Origin: QHBQ01 sp038230695
Lineage (GTDB): Bacteria > Chloroflexota > Chloroflexia > QHBQ01
Length of the DNA stretch: 15,314 nt
Direction: 5' to 3'
Assembly (NCBI GenBank): GCA_038230695.1
Contig: JBBRMT010000098.1
Span: 1-15,314, forward strand
The translations under genes and the position numbers were made by a program. The notes below the pieces were generated by a model. That model was not told the origin of the DNA. It searched no databases and saw only the letters and a program-made list of their open reading frames with translations. Within the stretch, counting starts at the first letter, position 1; every line of letters starts with the position of its first letter. Of this stretch, positions 7,100-14,400 are shown in pieces.

Positions 7100-7125
7100 C
7101 TTTCACGGTTAAACGCACACCTACC
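7100..7125 (-). repeat. Right terminal inverted repeat of the IS
   Basis: Read on the minus strand it is GGTAGGTGTGCG, then TTTAACCGTGAAAG, matching the left repeat at 23 of 26 positions. The sequence after 7125 is unrelated to DUF559. Confidence 0.85.
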
Positions 7126-7201
7126 AAACGGATACGACTGGCTGCTTTGCGCCATCACGCTTTACCATATCATAATTGAATTAAACAGAAAGAGAAATAC
7201 C

Positions 7202-7531
7202 ATGACGCAACAAATGACCCAACCAGCCCCCACCTCTATCGATCCCGCCACCCATATCGGCGGGGTGACGCTGCGGGTCGCCAATCTCGACCGTTCGCTG
7301 AAGTTCTATCAGGGCGTACTCGGCTTCCGGCTGATTGAGCGCACTGCGGGAGTCGCCCGCCTCGGCGCGGAGGACGGCCCGCCGATACTGGAGATACACG
7401 AGGTGCAGGGCGCTTCACCCGCGCCGCAACGCTCCACCGGATTGTTTCACGCCGCCATCGTGCTGCCCAGTCGCGCCGCGTTGGGCCAGGCGCTGATGCG
7501 AATGATCGCCGCCAACAGTTCTCTGGGGTAG
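7202..7531 (+). pseudogene. VOC-superfamily (CatE-like) ring-cleavage dioxygenase, N-terminal part to in-frame TAG
   Basis: The ATG at 7202 follows a purine-rich AGAAAGAGAAATACC. The frame encodes the first of two vicinal-oxygen-chelate domains: HIGGVTLRVANLDRSLKFYQGVLGF (about residues 18-42), with the metal-ligand histidine H18, then the GLFHAAIVLPSR block. At codon 110 a TAG interrupts SSLG-ADHAVSEGFHIPDPDGNGLEIYRDRP, a motif that in intact relatives runs unbroken through the end of domain one. The frame continues open afterwards to 8080. A C-to-T change of CAG would explain the TAG. The intact gene would be a 292-residue catechol 2,3-dioxygenase-like or glyoxalase-like enzyme (YfiE/CatE group). 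Confidence 0.75.
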
Positions 7532-8080
7532 GCCGACCACGCGGTTAGCGAAGGCTTCCATATACCCGACCCCGACGGCAATGGCCTGGAGATATACCGC
7601 GACCGCCCCCGCGATTCGTGGCAATGGCAGGACGGCACGGTAAAGATGACGGTTGACCCCGTAGACGTGCAAGCCGTGCTGGCTGAGGGCCAACAGGCCG
7701 CGCCTGCCGACCTGCTACCCACTGGCACGCGCATCGGCCATGTCCACCTCAAAGTTGCCGACCTTGCCGTTGCCGAACACTTCTACCACAATATCCTCGG
7801 CTTCGACATCACCGCCAGGATGCCCGGCGCAGTCTTCGTCAGCGCCGGTGGCTACCACCACAATATCGGTCTGAACACCTGGCAATCGCGTGGTGCGGCC
7901 CCTGCGCCGCAGACTAGCGCGGGGTTGGATTCATTCACCATCGCCCTGCCCAACCCTGAAGCGTTGACCGAAGTGCAGGCGCGGCTGGTAGCCGATGGGG
8001 TTCAGCTTAACGAGCAGGGCGACGACATCCTGGTGGCTGACCCATCGCAGAACCAGATTCGGCTGACCATCACGCCGTAG
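7532..8080 (+). pseudogene. VOC-superfamily (CatE-like) dioxygenase, C-terminal part after the TAG
   Basis: Same frame as the preceding half. It contains the end of VOC domain one (DPDGNGLEIYRDRPRDSWQW) and the whole second domain: IGHVHLKVADLAVAEHFYHN, then GGYHHNIGLNTWQSRGAAP, the signature I associate with CatE/YfiE proteins, then a final strand and stop TAG. An ATG at 7646 (MTVDPVDVQAVL) could allow translation of a 144-residue second-domain fragment, but no convincing ribosome site precedes it. The gene is followed by a strong bidirectional hairpin. The metal ligands of domain two look preserved, so the stop is probably recent or a sequence error. Confidence 0.75.
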
Positions 8081-8096
8081 GGTTGAATAAGGGCGC

Positions 8097-8143
8097 AAAA
8101 AGCAGCGGGGCGGGAGATGAGGTCTCCCGCCCCTGCTGTTTAT
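8097..8143. terminator. Bidirectional intrinsic terminator between convergent VOC genes
   Basis: A run of five A (8097-8101) precedes CAGCGGGGCGGGAGA (8103-8117), a five-base loop, and TCTCCCGCCCC-T-GCTG (8123-8138), followed by TTTAT. The 15-base stem has one bulged T. With A on one side and T on the other it can stop transcription from both genes. Confidence 0.75.
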
Positions 8144-8171
8144 CTGCTGCCCACCTTCGCTTTGTCGGCAG

Positions 8172-8537
8172 CTAGCGGGGCAGCCAGGCTACTACCTTCA
8201 CCCCGTCGGGTACGCCCGGCAACGGCACGACTTGCCCGAACGGGCGATCCATCACTGGCCCAGCGGCCACGCCTTTGCTAACAACCGCCTCGCGCATCGC
8301 GTGAATGTCGTCGGTCTTGATGTAGATCTCCACCTCCCCTGGCTTGCCCGGATCCAAATCACCGGGCAGGATCAACGCGAAATCTACCCCACCGTTGCTC
8401 TTCAGTTGGCGAAAGCCGGGGCTTTTGCTATCGGCATCCGAGGCTGGCTCGAAGCCGAGAATGTTGGTGAAGAAGTTGTAGGAAGCATCCATGTCGGATA
8501 CGTAAATCAGCACGAAGTTAAGCTCTGGGTTCTGCAC
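8172..8537 (-). CDS. Single-domain VOC family protein (glyoxalase/bleomycin-resistance type)
   Basis: A 121-residue protein with the standard VOC beta-alpha-beta-beta-beta fold pattern: LNFVLIYVSDMDASYNFFTNILGFEP at the N-terminus, a paired second module (VEIYIKTDDIHAMREAVVSKG), and VPDGVKVVAWLPR at the end. The usual first metal histidine is replaced (NFVLIYV), so it may be a binding or resistance protein rather than a metalloenzyme, though that is uncertain. The start is GTG at 8537, seven to nine bases after GGAG. It lies 92 bases downstream of the WYL regulator on the same strand, so the regulator may control it. The substrate is unknown. Confidence 0.85.
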   Translation of the reverse strand: MQNPELNFVLIYVSDMDASYNFFTNILGFEPASDADSKSPGFRQLKSNGGVDFALILPGDLDPGKPGEVEIYIKTDDIHAMREAVVSKGVAAGPVMDRPFGQVVPLPGVPDGVKVVAWLPR

Positions 8538-8629
8538 AGTGTAACTCTCCTTTTCTTTGCGCTGGCGCTTGCCAGGCGGTTAGGTTTGTTTGCCTTACAC
8601 CATCATTATATGCGATGCTTGTGACAACC

Positions 8630-9592
8630 TTATGTCAGTAGCGATTCGTCATTTTGGTAATTTTGCAAAATTGCTTGCACTTCTTCGGTCAGCATCCGCC
8701 GCAGCGACTCCGGTTCTAGCACCTGCACATGACGGCCCCAGCCCAGCAGCCAGCCCAGCACCTCGCGCTCATGCCGTGCCGCCAGCGTCACCAACAAGCC
8801 TTCAGCGGTTTGCTCCTCGCCAACGGTGAAAAACGAGCGCTCCTCCTGCGCCCAGCGCGTCACCCCATGGTCGAACCGCACGCGGATAATGACGCTGCGT
8901 TCCTCCATGCTTGGGCCTTCCAGTCGGAAGTCGGCGCGGCGAGTGAAATGCTGGGACAGCAGGGTGAGCTTGTCAATACGGTCGAGGCGGAAGTTGCGGA
9001 TCGCCAGGCGAGTGTGGTCGTAGGCGTTGAGGTAGACTGCGCCGCCGATGTGGAAGAGTGCGTGGGGGTCGGCCAGGCGAATGGTGGGCGGTTGATTGCC
9101 CTCGCGGTAGCGGGGATAATAATGAAAACGCACCGTAGAGCGCTCGATGATCGCTCTTCGTAGTTGCGCCAGCATCTCGCCACTGCCGCGCTGTTCTGGT
9201 GTGTTGCTGACCACGAAGCGAATGTTCTCGCGCAGGTAACGCACTTCGTCGCGCACATGTGGGCGTAGCACCCCCTCGATCTTGCGGCTAGCCGACTGCG
9301 CAGCGGCACGATACTGTGCGTCGAAGCTCTGGGCCATGAAATCGCTGCCCAGTAGCAGCATGGTCGCCTCATCGGTGGTGAAACTGAGCGGTGGCAGGAA
9401 GTAACCCTCCACCAGCGCATAGCCCTGCCCCGGCACGGCCACCAGCGGCACACCCGACTCACTGAGCGCCTGGATGTCGCGGTAGATGGTGCGCTTGCTG
9501 GTCTCGAAGGTGGCGGCAAGGTCTTCGGCCCGCAACTTGCCCTTGCCCTGCAACTCCAGCACGATGGCGAGGAGGCGATCAGTGCGGTTCAT
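8630..9592 (-). CDS. WYL-domain transcriptional regulator (YafY type)
   Basis: A 320-residue regulator. Seen: N-terminal winged HTH of the HTH_11 type (about residues 5-57: KLRAEDLAATFETSKRTIYRDIQAL), a WYL ligand-sensing domain (about 145-215: TIRLADPHALFHIGGAVYLNAYD then RNFRLDRIDKL, the WYL triplet itself being VYL), and a C-terminal WCX domain (about 235-312). Such proteins bind DNA as dimers and respond to nucleotides or small ligands. The ATG at 9592 is preceded by GAAGGGG. A near-perfect palindrome, TAAC-C-CATG-A-GTTA (9616-9629), stands 24 bases upstream and is a candidate autoregulatory operator. The likely target is the VOC gene downstream (8172-8537). It is divergent from the C-R endonuclease, sharing a 91-base intergenic region. 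Confidence 0.9.
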   Translation of the reverse strand: MNRTDRLLAIVLELQGKGKLRAEDLAATFETSKRTIYRDIQALSESGVPLVAVPGQGYALVEGYFLPPLSFTTDEATMLLLGSDFMAQSFDAQYRAAAQSASRKIEGVLRPHVRDEVRYLRENIRFVVSNTPEQRGSGEMLAQLRRAIIERSTVRFHYYPRYREGNQPPTIRLADPHALFHIGGAVYLNAYDHTRLAIRNFRLDRIDKLTLLSQHFTRRADFRLEGPSMEERSVIIRVRFDHGVTRWAQEERSFFTVGEEQTAEGLLVTLAARHEREVLGWLLGWGRHVQVLEPESLRRMLTEEVQAILQNYQNDESLLT

Positions 9593-9632
9593 TGTTCATA
9601 CCCCTTCTATTTTCTTAACCCATGAGTTATGA

Positions 9633-9658
9633 TGCTGATAGTCTGTAGACTTATAGAG
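9633..9658 (+). promoter_or_regulatory. C-box-like operator of the HTH-endonuclease gene
   Basis: Two 11-base sites separated by four bases, centres 15 bases apart: TGCTGATAGTC (9633-9643) and GACTTATAGAG (9648-9658). Against the controller-protein consensus GACT-N3-AGTC (for example GACTTATAGTC) they match 8 and 9 of 11 positions. The inner halves also form AGTCTgtAGACT (9640-9651), the symmetric centre seen in C-boxes. The right site overlaps the proposed -35 box, as in controller operons. Found by eye, but geometry and motif agree well. Confidence 0.55.
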
Positions 9659-9675
9659 TTCATACAGGTTATCAT
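9646..9675 (+). promoter_or_regulatory. Promoter of the HTH-endonuclease gene, placed for a leaderless transcript
   Basis: TAGACT (9646-9651) and TATCAT (9670-9675) are spaced 18 bases apart. Transcription would begin near 9682, two bases before the ATG at 9684. No ribosome-binding site precedes that ATG. Leaderless start is common for controller genes (family knowledge). Confidence 0.45.
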
Positions 9676-9683
9676 CCTTGCTG

Positions 9684-10949
9684 ATGAATGATTATCTTTT
9701 GCAATTTGGCGAAAATGTCCGTAGGCTTCGCGTTCGGCTCGGCTGGTCGCAGGAGCAGCTAGCCGCTGCAACTGGTCTGCATCGCACATATATTGGCAGT
9801 CTGGAGCGCAGTGAACGCAACGTTTCCTTGCTCAATATCATCAAGCTGGCAACTGCTCTGCAGGTTTCACTTGATGAGCTTTTGCAAGGCATCATCCCTT
9901 CAGCAAGCTCTGTACAATACGCTGACATAGAGGCGCCAGTTACAGACGGATCTGACTCCACGCTGGTTCGTGTTCGCAGTAGCGATGCCAAGCTGTGGGT
10001 AGATGTTGTCGTTGCGGGTATCACAACCGCACAATACCAGCAAATTGCCAACTCCTTGCTCGATGGACTTGCTCGCAAAGAACCGGCATATCACGCAGTG
10101 GCCCAGGCGATGATTACTGCGGTTCAGCTATGCCCTGATGTCAACCCTGCTGACCTCTGGGTGCATCTGATCTACCGTACCTATCGTGAAGCGGGCAAGA
10201 GCGCCCAGAGCTGGGTAAGGGTTGGTGGCCAGGCGCTTGAGCAGGTCATCCTTGATATTTATGCTCCGCGCCTTGCTGAATACGGTATTGTGTTGCGTAA
10301 GTCCACAACCACTGACGCGCTGGCTCTGAAGCTGCGCGAACAAGGAGTTGGTAGCTCTAAAACCGTCCTCATCCTTGAAGGCGAAGATGCAGGCCAGAAG
10401 CAGATATTTGGTGTAATTCATTGCAAGGCGAGTATCGCCGAGCGACTTTCTGACGATGCGCCTGCAAGCGCCGCCCTTATTGCCCACGGGCTGTGGTCGG
10501 CGGTTGTAACTATGGATGCGAAGATGTATCCGCCGCCGCATGGCAATGCGATTGTTCGTGGAGAACTCGGCAATACAAAGGGTGGCGATAAGCGGCGCTA
10601 CTTCGAGGTGGCCGGGCAGTTCAGCGCCTGCCACTCATTCAACCAGCGCACTCTACCCAGCCCTGGCGAGACTGCCTCTGGCACGAGGATTCATTCGCTG
10701 AAGCTTAGTGAAGAGCAGCCTGATGTTCTGGTGCGCGATATAATTCAGGCATGGGCGCAGTTTCAGTTGCGTAGATTAGCCACGCTGATAAACGAGGATG
10801 TGTTCTACAGATGTGCCACCACCATCACCCCCGAGGTTGGCGATCCTCTTCTTTCTAAGCTCACGGGTATAATAATGCTCCAGGCCAAACCCCAACTCTG
10901 CCAGCATTTCGGTGGTGATATGCCCATTGTTAATCTGGGTGCGCGATAG
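9684..10949 (+). CDS. Controller-HTH fused to a BsaWI/CCGG-family type II restriction endonuclease
   Basis: A 421-residue fusion. Residues about 9-67 are an Xre-type helix-turn-helix closely resembling restriction controller proteins (WSQEQLAAATGLHRTYIGSLER then NVSLLNIIKLATAL). After a linker comes an endonuclease region (about 130-420) that I recognise as BsaWI-like: GGQALEQVILDIY (E186), LILEGEDAG (D235), VIHCKASIAERLSDD (K248, E253, R254), VTMDAKMYPPPHGN and RGELGN. Enzymes of this group cut around a CCGG core, the K-x-S-xx-ER block being active-site and GG-reading residues (family knowledge; the site is inferred). The frame also opens at TTG 9678; I prefer ATG 9684 because the promoter sits right before it. 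The last 58 codons overlap, antisense, the 3' end of the methyltransferase gene. The fusion probably regulates itself through the upstream C-box. Confidence 0.82.
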   Translation: MNDYLLQFGENVRRLRVRLGWSQEQLAAATGLHRTYIGSLERSERNVSLLNIIKLATALQVSLDELLQGIIPSASSVQYADIEAPVTDGSDSTLVRVRSSDAKLWVDVVVAGITTAQYQQIANSLLDGLARKEPAYHAVAQAMITAVQLCPDVNPADLWVHLIYRTYREAGKSAQSWVRVGGQALEQVILDIYAPRLAEYGIVLRKSTTTDALALKLREQGVGSSKTVLILEGEDAGQKQIFGVIHCKASIAERLSDDAPASAALIAHGLWSAVVTMDAKMYPPPHGNAIVRGELGNTKGGDKRRYFEVAGQFSACHSFNQRTLPSPGETASGTRIHSLKLSEEQPDVLVRDIIQAWAQFQLRRLATLINEDVFYRCATTITPEVGDPLLSKLTGIIMLQAKPQLCQHFGGDMPIVNLGAR

Positions 10950-12053
10950 CACACGGTCACCAATAACTATGATGATGCGCTTTTGCACTACGCTGGTGAT
11001 GCGCTTAATTGCTTCGTAATAGTCGTGGTAGAAGCTCAATGCTTGCTGATAATGCCTGTCTTTTTGCCTTGCCAGCAACTCCAACGTTCCGTGCAGCGTA
11101 GCCGAGGGCGGTGCTGGCAAGCCAGCGGCACTTTGTCCGCCGCACCCCAGAAAAGATTTTCGTTGCTCCTTCAGTTCATCGAGTGAGAAACCCAGCCAGT
11201 ACAGCATATTGCGGCTAAACTGGAAGTAGCCAACCCCATTGGTGTCGTCGGCATAGGGCGGAGAGGTGATTGCTGAGTGGAACTGCAGCGCCTTGCTTAT
11301 CTGCCGTACATCGCCAACCTCGACTCTACACTGCGCGTCGGGCGGTAGTTGGGCAACGCGACCAATCGCCAGTTCAGCCCGCTTGCGAAACGAGGCAAAT
11401 ACGCTGGGCTTGAACCGCGCCAAATCGGCCTCTTGTAGCCGCCGTAGCCGCACTTCGCCCCGATAAGTCAACATTACATCGCGGGCAGTAGCCGAGAGCG
11501 CAACCTGAAACAACTCGCGCACATGCGTATCCTCAACCTGGCCGATTGCGGTTCGCAGGGCGAACAGCGGCGCTAGCGTATCCTCGTTGTACCAATAGCT
11601 GATTATGTCAGGAACATCTTTACAAGGCGCGTTACGAGCAAGGGTCTGCGCCTCATCCAGAACTCTGGTGTATTCGTGTATTGTGCAGCGGGTAGGCAGC
11701 GGGGTGGTTTTAACGCGGCTGATTAGCGCGGCTAGCGGATTGATATCGTATCCCACCGCCCGCCGTCCGGCCAGCGCTGCCTCGACCAGCACGCCCCCTC
11801 CGCCACAGAATGGATCCAGTACAGTTTCGTCCGCTGGTACGTAATGTTCAATCAGCGTGCGGGCCAAGGGGGGATTGATGGCAGCGATATAGGGATGGAT
11901 AGCGTGAGTAGCGTATTGGGTATCCACCCCGGCGAAGCTCAGATCCAGGTTGTCGGCAAGCTCACGCCGCCCATCCTGACTGATGGGGTCGAGGACAGGC
12001 AGCATCGGCTGAATGTCGAGCCTGCTAATATCCCGCACTGGCGATAGTGGCAT
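10776..12053 (-). CDS. N4-cytosine DNA methyltransferase of the second R-M system
   Basis: A 425-residue methyltransferase. Seen: SAM-binding motif I as VLDPFCGGGGVLVEAALAG (78-96), then GYDINPLA; catalytic motif IV as ITSPPYADD (262-270), where the S-P-P-Y form indicates cytosine-N4 methylation (family knowledge); and the C-terminal block IIIVIGDRVL and VEHILVYQR. The frame is open upstream to 12191, but AGGGGCGGGAT directly before the ATG at 12053 and the end of ridA ten bases earlier favour 12053. It should protect the site cut by the convergent BsaWI-like enzyme, fitting a CCGG-containing target. Its 3' end overlaps the endonuclease by 174 bp on the opposite strand; the conserved closing motif shows that this C-terminus is genuine. 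It is last in a run with ridA, GNAT and the ClbS-like gene. Confidence 0.88.
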   Translation of the reverse strand: MPLSPVRDISRLDIQPMLPVLDPISQDGRRELADNLDLSFAGVDTQYATHAIHPYIAAINPPLARTLIEHYVPADETVLDPFCGGGGVLVEAALAGRRAVGYDINPLAALISRVKTTPLPTRCTIHEYTRVLDEAQTLARNAPCKDVPDIISYWYNEDTLAPLFALRTAIGQVEDTHVRELFQVALSATARDVMLTYRGEVRLRRLQEADLARFKPSVFASFRKRAELAIGRVAQLPPDAQCRVEVGDVRQISKALQFHSAITSPPYADDTNGVGYFQFSRNMLYWLGFSLDELKEQRKSFLGCGGQSAAGLPAPPSATLHGTLELLARQKDRHYQQALSFYHDYYEAIKRITSVVQKRIIIVIGDRVLSRTQINNGHITTEMLAELGFGLEHYYTRELRKKRIANLGGDGGGTSVEHILVYQRG

Positions 12054-12063
12054 ATCCCGCCCC

Positions 12064-12483
12064 TTATTGGGTAGAGGTTTCCGACACCACCGCAACGCAC
12101 TCGATCTCCACCAGCCCATCCTTCGGCAGCCTGCCCACTTCCACCGTGCTGCGGGCGGGCGGGTTCTGCTCCGGTGGGAAGAACTCGGCATAGACGTTGT
12201 TCATATCGCCAAAGTCGCTGATATGCGCGAGGAACACGGTGGTCTTTACTACGTGGGCAAGGTCGCTGCCCGCTGCTTCCAGTACCGCCTTGAGGTTGGT
12301 AAGCGCCTGGCGGGTCTGGTGGCCGACGCTCCAATCGGCCTCGTCAATCTGGTTGGTGGCGGGCTTGATTGCAAGCTGGCCTGAGCAGAATATGAGGTTG
12401 CCGATACTGATTGCCTGCGAGTAAGGCCCGATTGCGGCGGGCGCGTTGTCGGTGTGAATAGCTATGCGGTTCGTTGTGTTCAT
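12064..12483 (-). CDS. ridA: RidA family enamine/imine deaminase
   Basis: A 139-residue RidA (YjgF/YER057c/UK114) protein, normal length. Seen: AIGPYSQAISIGNLIFCSGQL (18-37), the GHQTRQALTNLKAVLEAAGS helix (54-73), PARSTVEVGRLPKDGLVEIE (109-128) with R111, the arginine that binds the substrate carboxylate, and the terminal glutamate in VEIE. RidA trimers hydrolyse reactive 2-aminoacrylate and other enamines released by PLP enzymes, in the cytoplasm. AAGGAG stands shortly before the ATG at 12483. The stop is only ten bases from the methyltransferase start, so both are probably on one message. Confidence 0.93.
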   Translation of the reverse strand: MNTTNRIAIHTDNAPAAIGPYSQAISIGNLIFCSGQLAIKPATNQIDEADWSVGHQTRQALTNLKAVLEAAGSDLAHVVKTTVFLAHISDFGDMNNVYAEFFPPEQNPPARSTVEVGRLPKDGLVEIECVAVVSETSTQ

Positions 12484-12532
12484 CTTTGCTCCTTCAAAAG
12501 TTATATAGTTGTCGCGCTTATTCTACCATACT

Positions 12533-13006
12533 TTACCCTTCCTGCGCCCGCAGCGCCGCTACCTGCTCATTGTAGTATATGCCGTACATCATCTCGCCAT
12601 TCTCCACCTCCACCTCCACGAAGCCGAGGCTGGCGTAGAGCTGGCGGGCCACTGGATTGTCGTGTTCGTAGCTGATGTATATGACGATGTTGCCAATGTG
12701 TTCGCGCATGATCCTGACCCCCTCGATCATTGCGGCGCGGCCAAAGCCTTTGCCCTGCTGCGCCGCATCCACCATCAGGCGGGCGATCCACCAGCGGTCG
12801 TGGCTGGTCTCATACCCATACATGAAGAAGCCAACCAGTTCATCATTCTCGCTGTAGACCGCTAGCGGCACGAAGCTGGGGTTGTAGGCGGCCTGGGCCA
12901 GCGAAAAGGAGTTGTCGGACACGAACCTCTCCTGATCTTCGCGCACCTTCAGTTGCGTCACCCAGTACCAGTTGGCCTTGTCCACCTCGCGCAGCGTAAC
13001 GCTCAT
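12533..13006 (-). CDS. GNAT family N-acetyltransferase
   Basis: A 157-residue acetyl-CoA-dependent acetyltransferase. Seen: strand 4/motif A as WWIARLMVDAAQQGKGFGRAAM (72-93), with the pyrophosphate loop Q-x-G-K-G-F-G-R, and motif B as DNPVARQLYASLGFVEVE (116-133). The layout resembles diamine/polyamine acetyltransferases of the BltD/PaiA kind, but the substrate is not determinable. A longer open frame reaches 13030; I use the ATG at 13006 because it overlaps the stop of the ClbS-like gene by four bases (ATGA), a typical coupled junction. The next gene, ridA, starts 49 bases after its stop. Confidence 0.9.
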   Translation of the reverse strand: MSVTLREVDKANWYWVTQLKVREDQERFVSDNSFSLAQAAYNPSFVPLAVYSENDELVGFFMYGYETSHDRWWIARLMVDAAQQGKGFGRAAMIEGVRIMREHIGNIVIYISYEHDNPVARQLYASLGFVEVEVENGEMMYGIYYNEQVAALRAQEG

Positions 13007-14400
13007 GCCTGCGCCTGCTGCTTCAGCCAATCGCTGATAAAGCCTAGATGCTCCTTGATGTGGGTAGGCTCGACGGCCTGCTCGTCGCTGAGCGCTTCCA
13101 TTGCTGCAAATTGCTGCTGGTACGCTGCCTCGAACTCACTACGCACTTCAGATAGCGGCTTATCCTTGTCGCGCTCGTACCAGTAATCGTTCACCCGTTC
13201 GAAGAAGTGATCCTCGCTCTCGTCCGGTTGCTCCTCAAAAGGGTATGGCTTACTTGCGCCGTCCGGCATCAATACGGCCATCGCCCGCATCCACGCGGCA
13301 AGATGGGCCAGCGTATCCTTGACCGTCCAATCGCTGTCGGGATAGAGGCCGGGGCTGGTCATCTGCGTGTCGCTAAGGTTGCTGATGGCGGCCAGCAGTT
13401 CATCGCGCCCCGCAGCCATCCGCGCCAGCATATCAGCCTTGCTGATATGAGGCTGTTCTTGCTGCTTCAGCCAGTCGCCGATGTAGCCCAGATGCTCCTC
13501 GAAGTGACCGAAGCTGTTGCCCTCGACGCGATACTGGATGGCGCGGTCGGCCACTTGCGCGTCGCTCAAGCTGGCAACTGCATCAGCCAATTGGCGATAG
13601 GCTTGCTCGAACTCATCACGCACTTCCGCCAGTGATTTGTCCTTGTCGCGCTGATACCAGTATTCGTTGACCCGCTCGACAAAGTGATCATGGTCCTCAC
13701 CCGCCTGCTCCTCAAAGGGGAAGGGCTTACCCGCACCACCCGGCAGCCGCTTAACCATCGCTTGCATCCACGCGGCAAGGTGGGCCAGCGTATCCTTCAC
13801 TGTCCAGTTGCTATGGGGATTGGGACCAGGTGTGGTCATCTGCGCGTCGCTGAGGCCATCCAGCGCGGCAAGCAGCTTATCGTGGCCCTGCTGCATCGCA
13901 GCTAGCAATTCCGCCTTGTTGCGGAGGGGAGTAGCATCCTGCTGCGCCAGCCAGTCGGCAATATAGCCAAGATGCTCGGCATAGTGTTCGTAGGTGTTGC
14001 CCGCGATTAGCTCTTGCACGGCGCGGTCGGCCACTTGCCCCTCGCTCAGTGCTTCCACCGCCCCCACCGCCTGTCGGTAAGTGATGTCGAACTCGGTACC
14101 CACCTGGGCCATCGGCTTGTCTTTGTCGCGCTGGTAGTAGTATTCGTTGCTGCGCTCCACCTGGCTGTCCCAGCTTTCGCCCGCCTTGGCCTCGACTGGG
14201 AAGGGGATAGGCTGGTGGCCGGGCAGACGGCTAATCATGTCCTGTGTGCAGGCGGTCAGGTGGGCCAGGGTGTCCTTAAGCGTCCAATCGCTGTCGGGGT
14301 AAGGGCCAGCGGCGGTCATCTTGGCCTCATCTAGGTCGAACACGATCATAACAAAATCGTTGTGGCCGCGCTTCATTGCGTCCAGCACTTCCGCTTTGCT
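13003..14400 (-). repeat. Internal 480-bp tandem repeat within the triple-domain gene
   Basis: The three domain copies are still alike at the DNA level. The stretch GGCCAGCGTATCCTT occurs at about 13305-13319 and 13785-13799, exactly 480 bases apart, and a variant, GGCCAGGGTGTCCTT, occurs about 480 bases further on. The CTTGTCGCGCT block near 13165, 13645 and 14122 shows the same spacing. Copies 2 and 3 look closest to each other. Confidence 0.7.

Larger units (their letters stand above)
5902..7125 (-). mobile_element. IS1-like insertion sequence, 1224 bp, inactive
   Basis: Bounded by inverted repeats that match at 23 of 26 positions (5902-5927 and 7100-7125), each beginning GGTAGGTGTGCG inward. 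It encloses one transposase gene on the minus strand that is frameshifted and has altered catalytic positions. No target-site duplication is visible: the flank ends in GCAGGGG on the left and begins AAACGGA on the right. Loss of duplications and of the DUF559 tail suggests an old insertion with later rearrangement, or recombination between two copies. Confidence 0.8.

Noticed and set aside
5893..7134. Target-site duplication around the IS
   Set aside because: The flanking bases (GCAGGGG on the left, AAACGGA on the right) do not match over 7-10 bases at any reasonable boundary shift.
7147..7176. Possible promoter TTGCGC-18-CATAAT before the VOC gene
   Set aside because: Weak match at both boxes and 18-base spacing; not distinct enough from background to list as a feature.
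2612..7531. Stop-codon recoding (TGA or TAG read as sense) to explain the interrupted genes
   Set aside because: Both TGA and TAG also serve as normal ends of intact genes here (TGA at 634, TAG at 1309, 8078 and 14558), and no selenocysteine-type hairpin or tRNA is visible.
12054..12191. Longer start of the N4-cytosine methyltransferase
   Set aside because: The extra 46 residues are antisense-like arginine/proline/tryptophan-rich sequence lying inside ridA; the ATG at 12053 has a good ribosome site.
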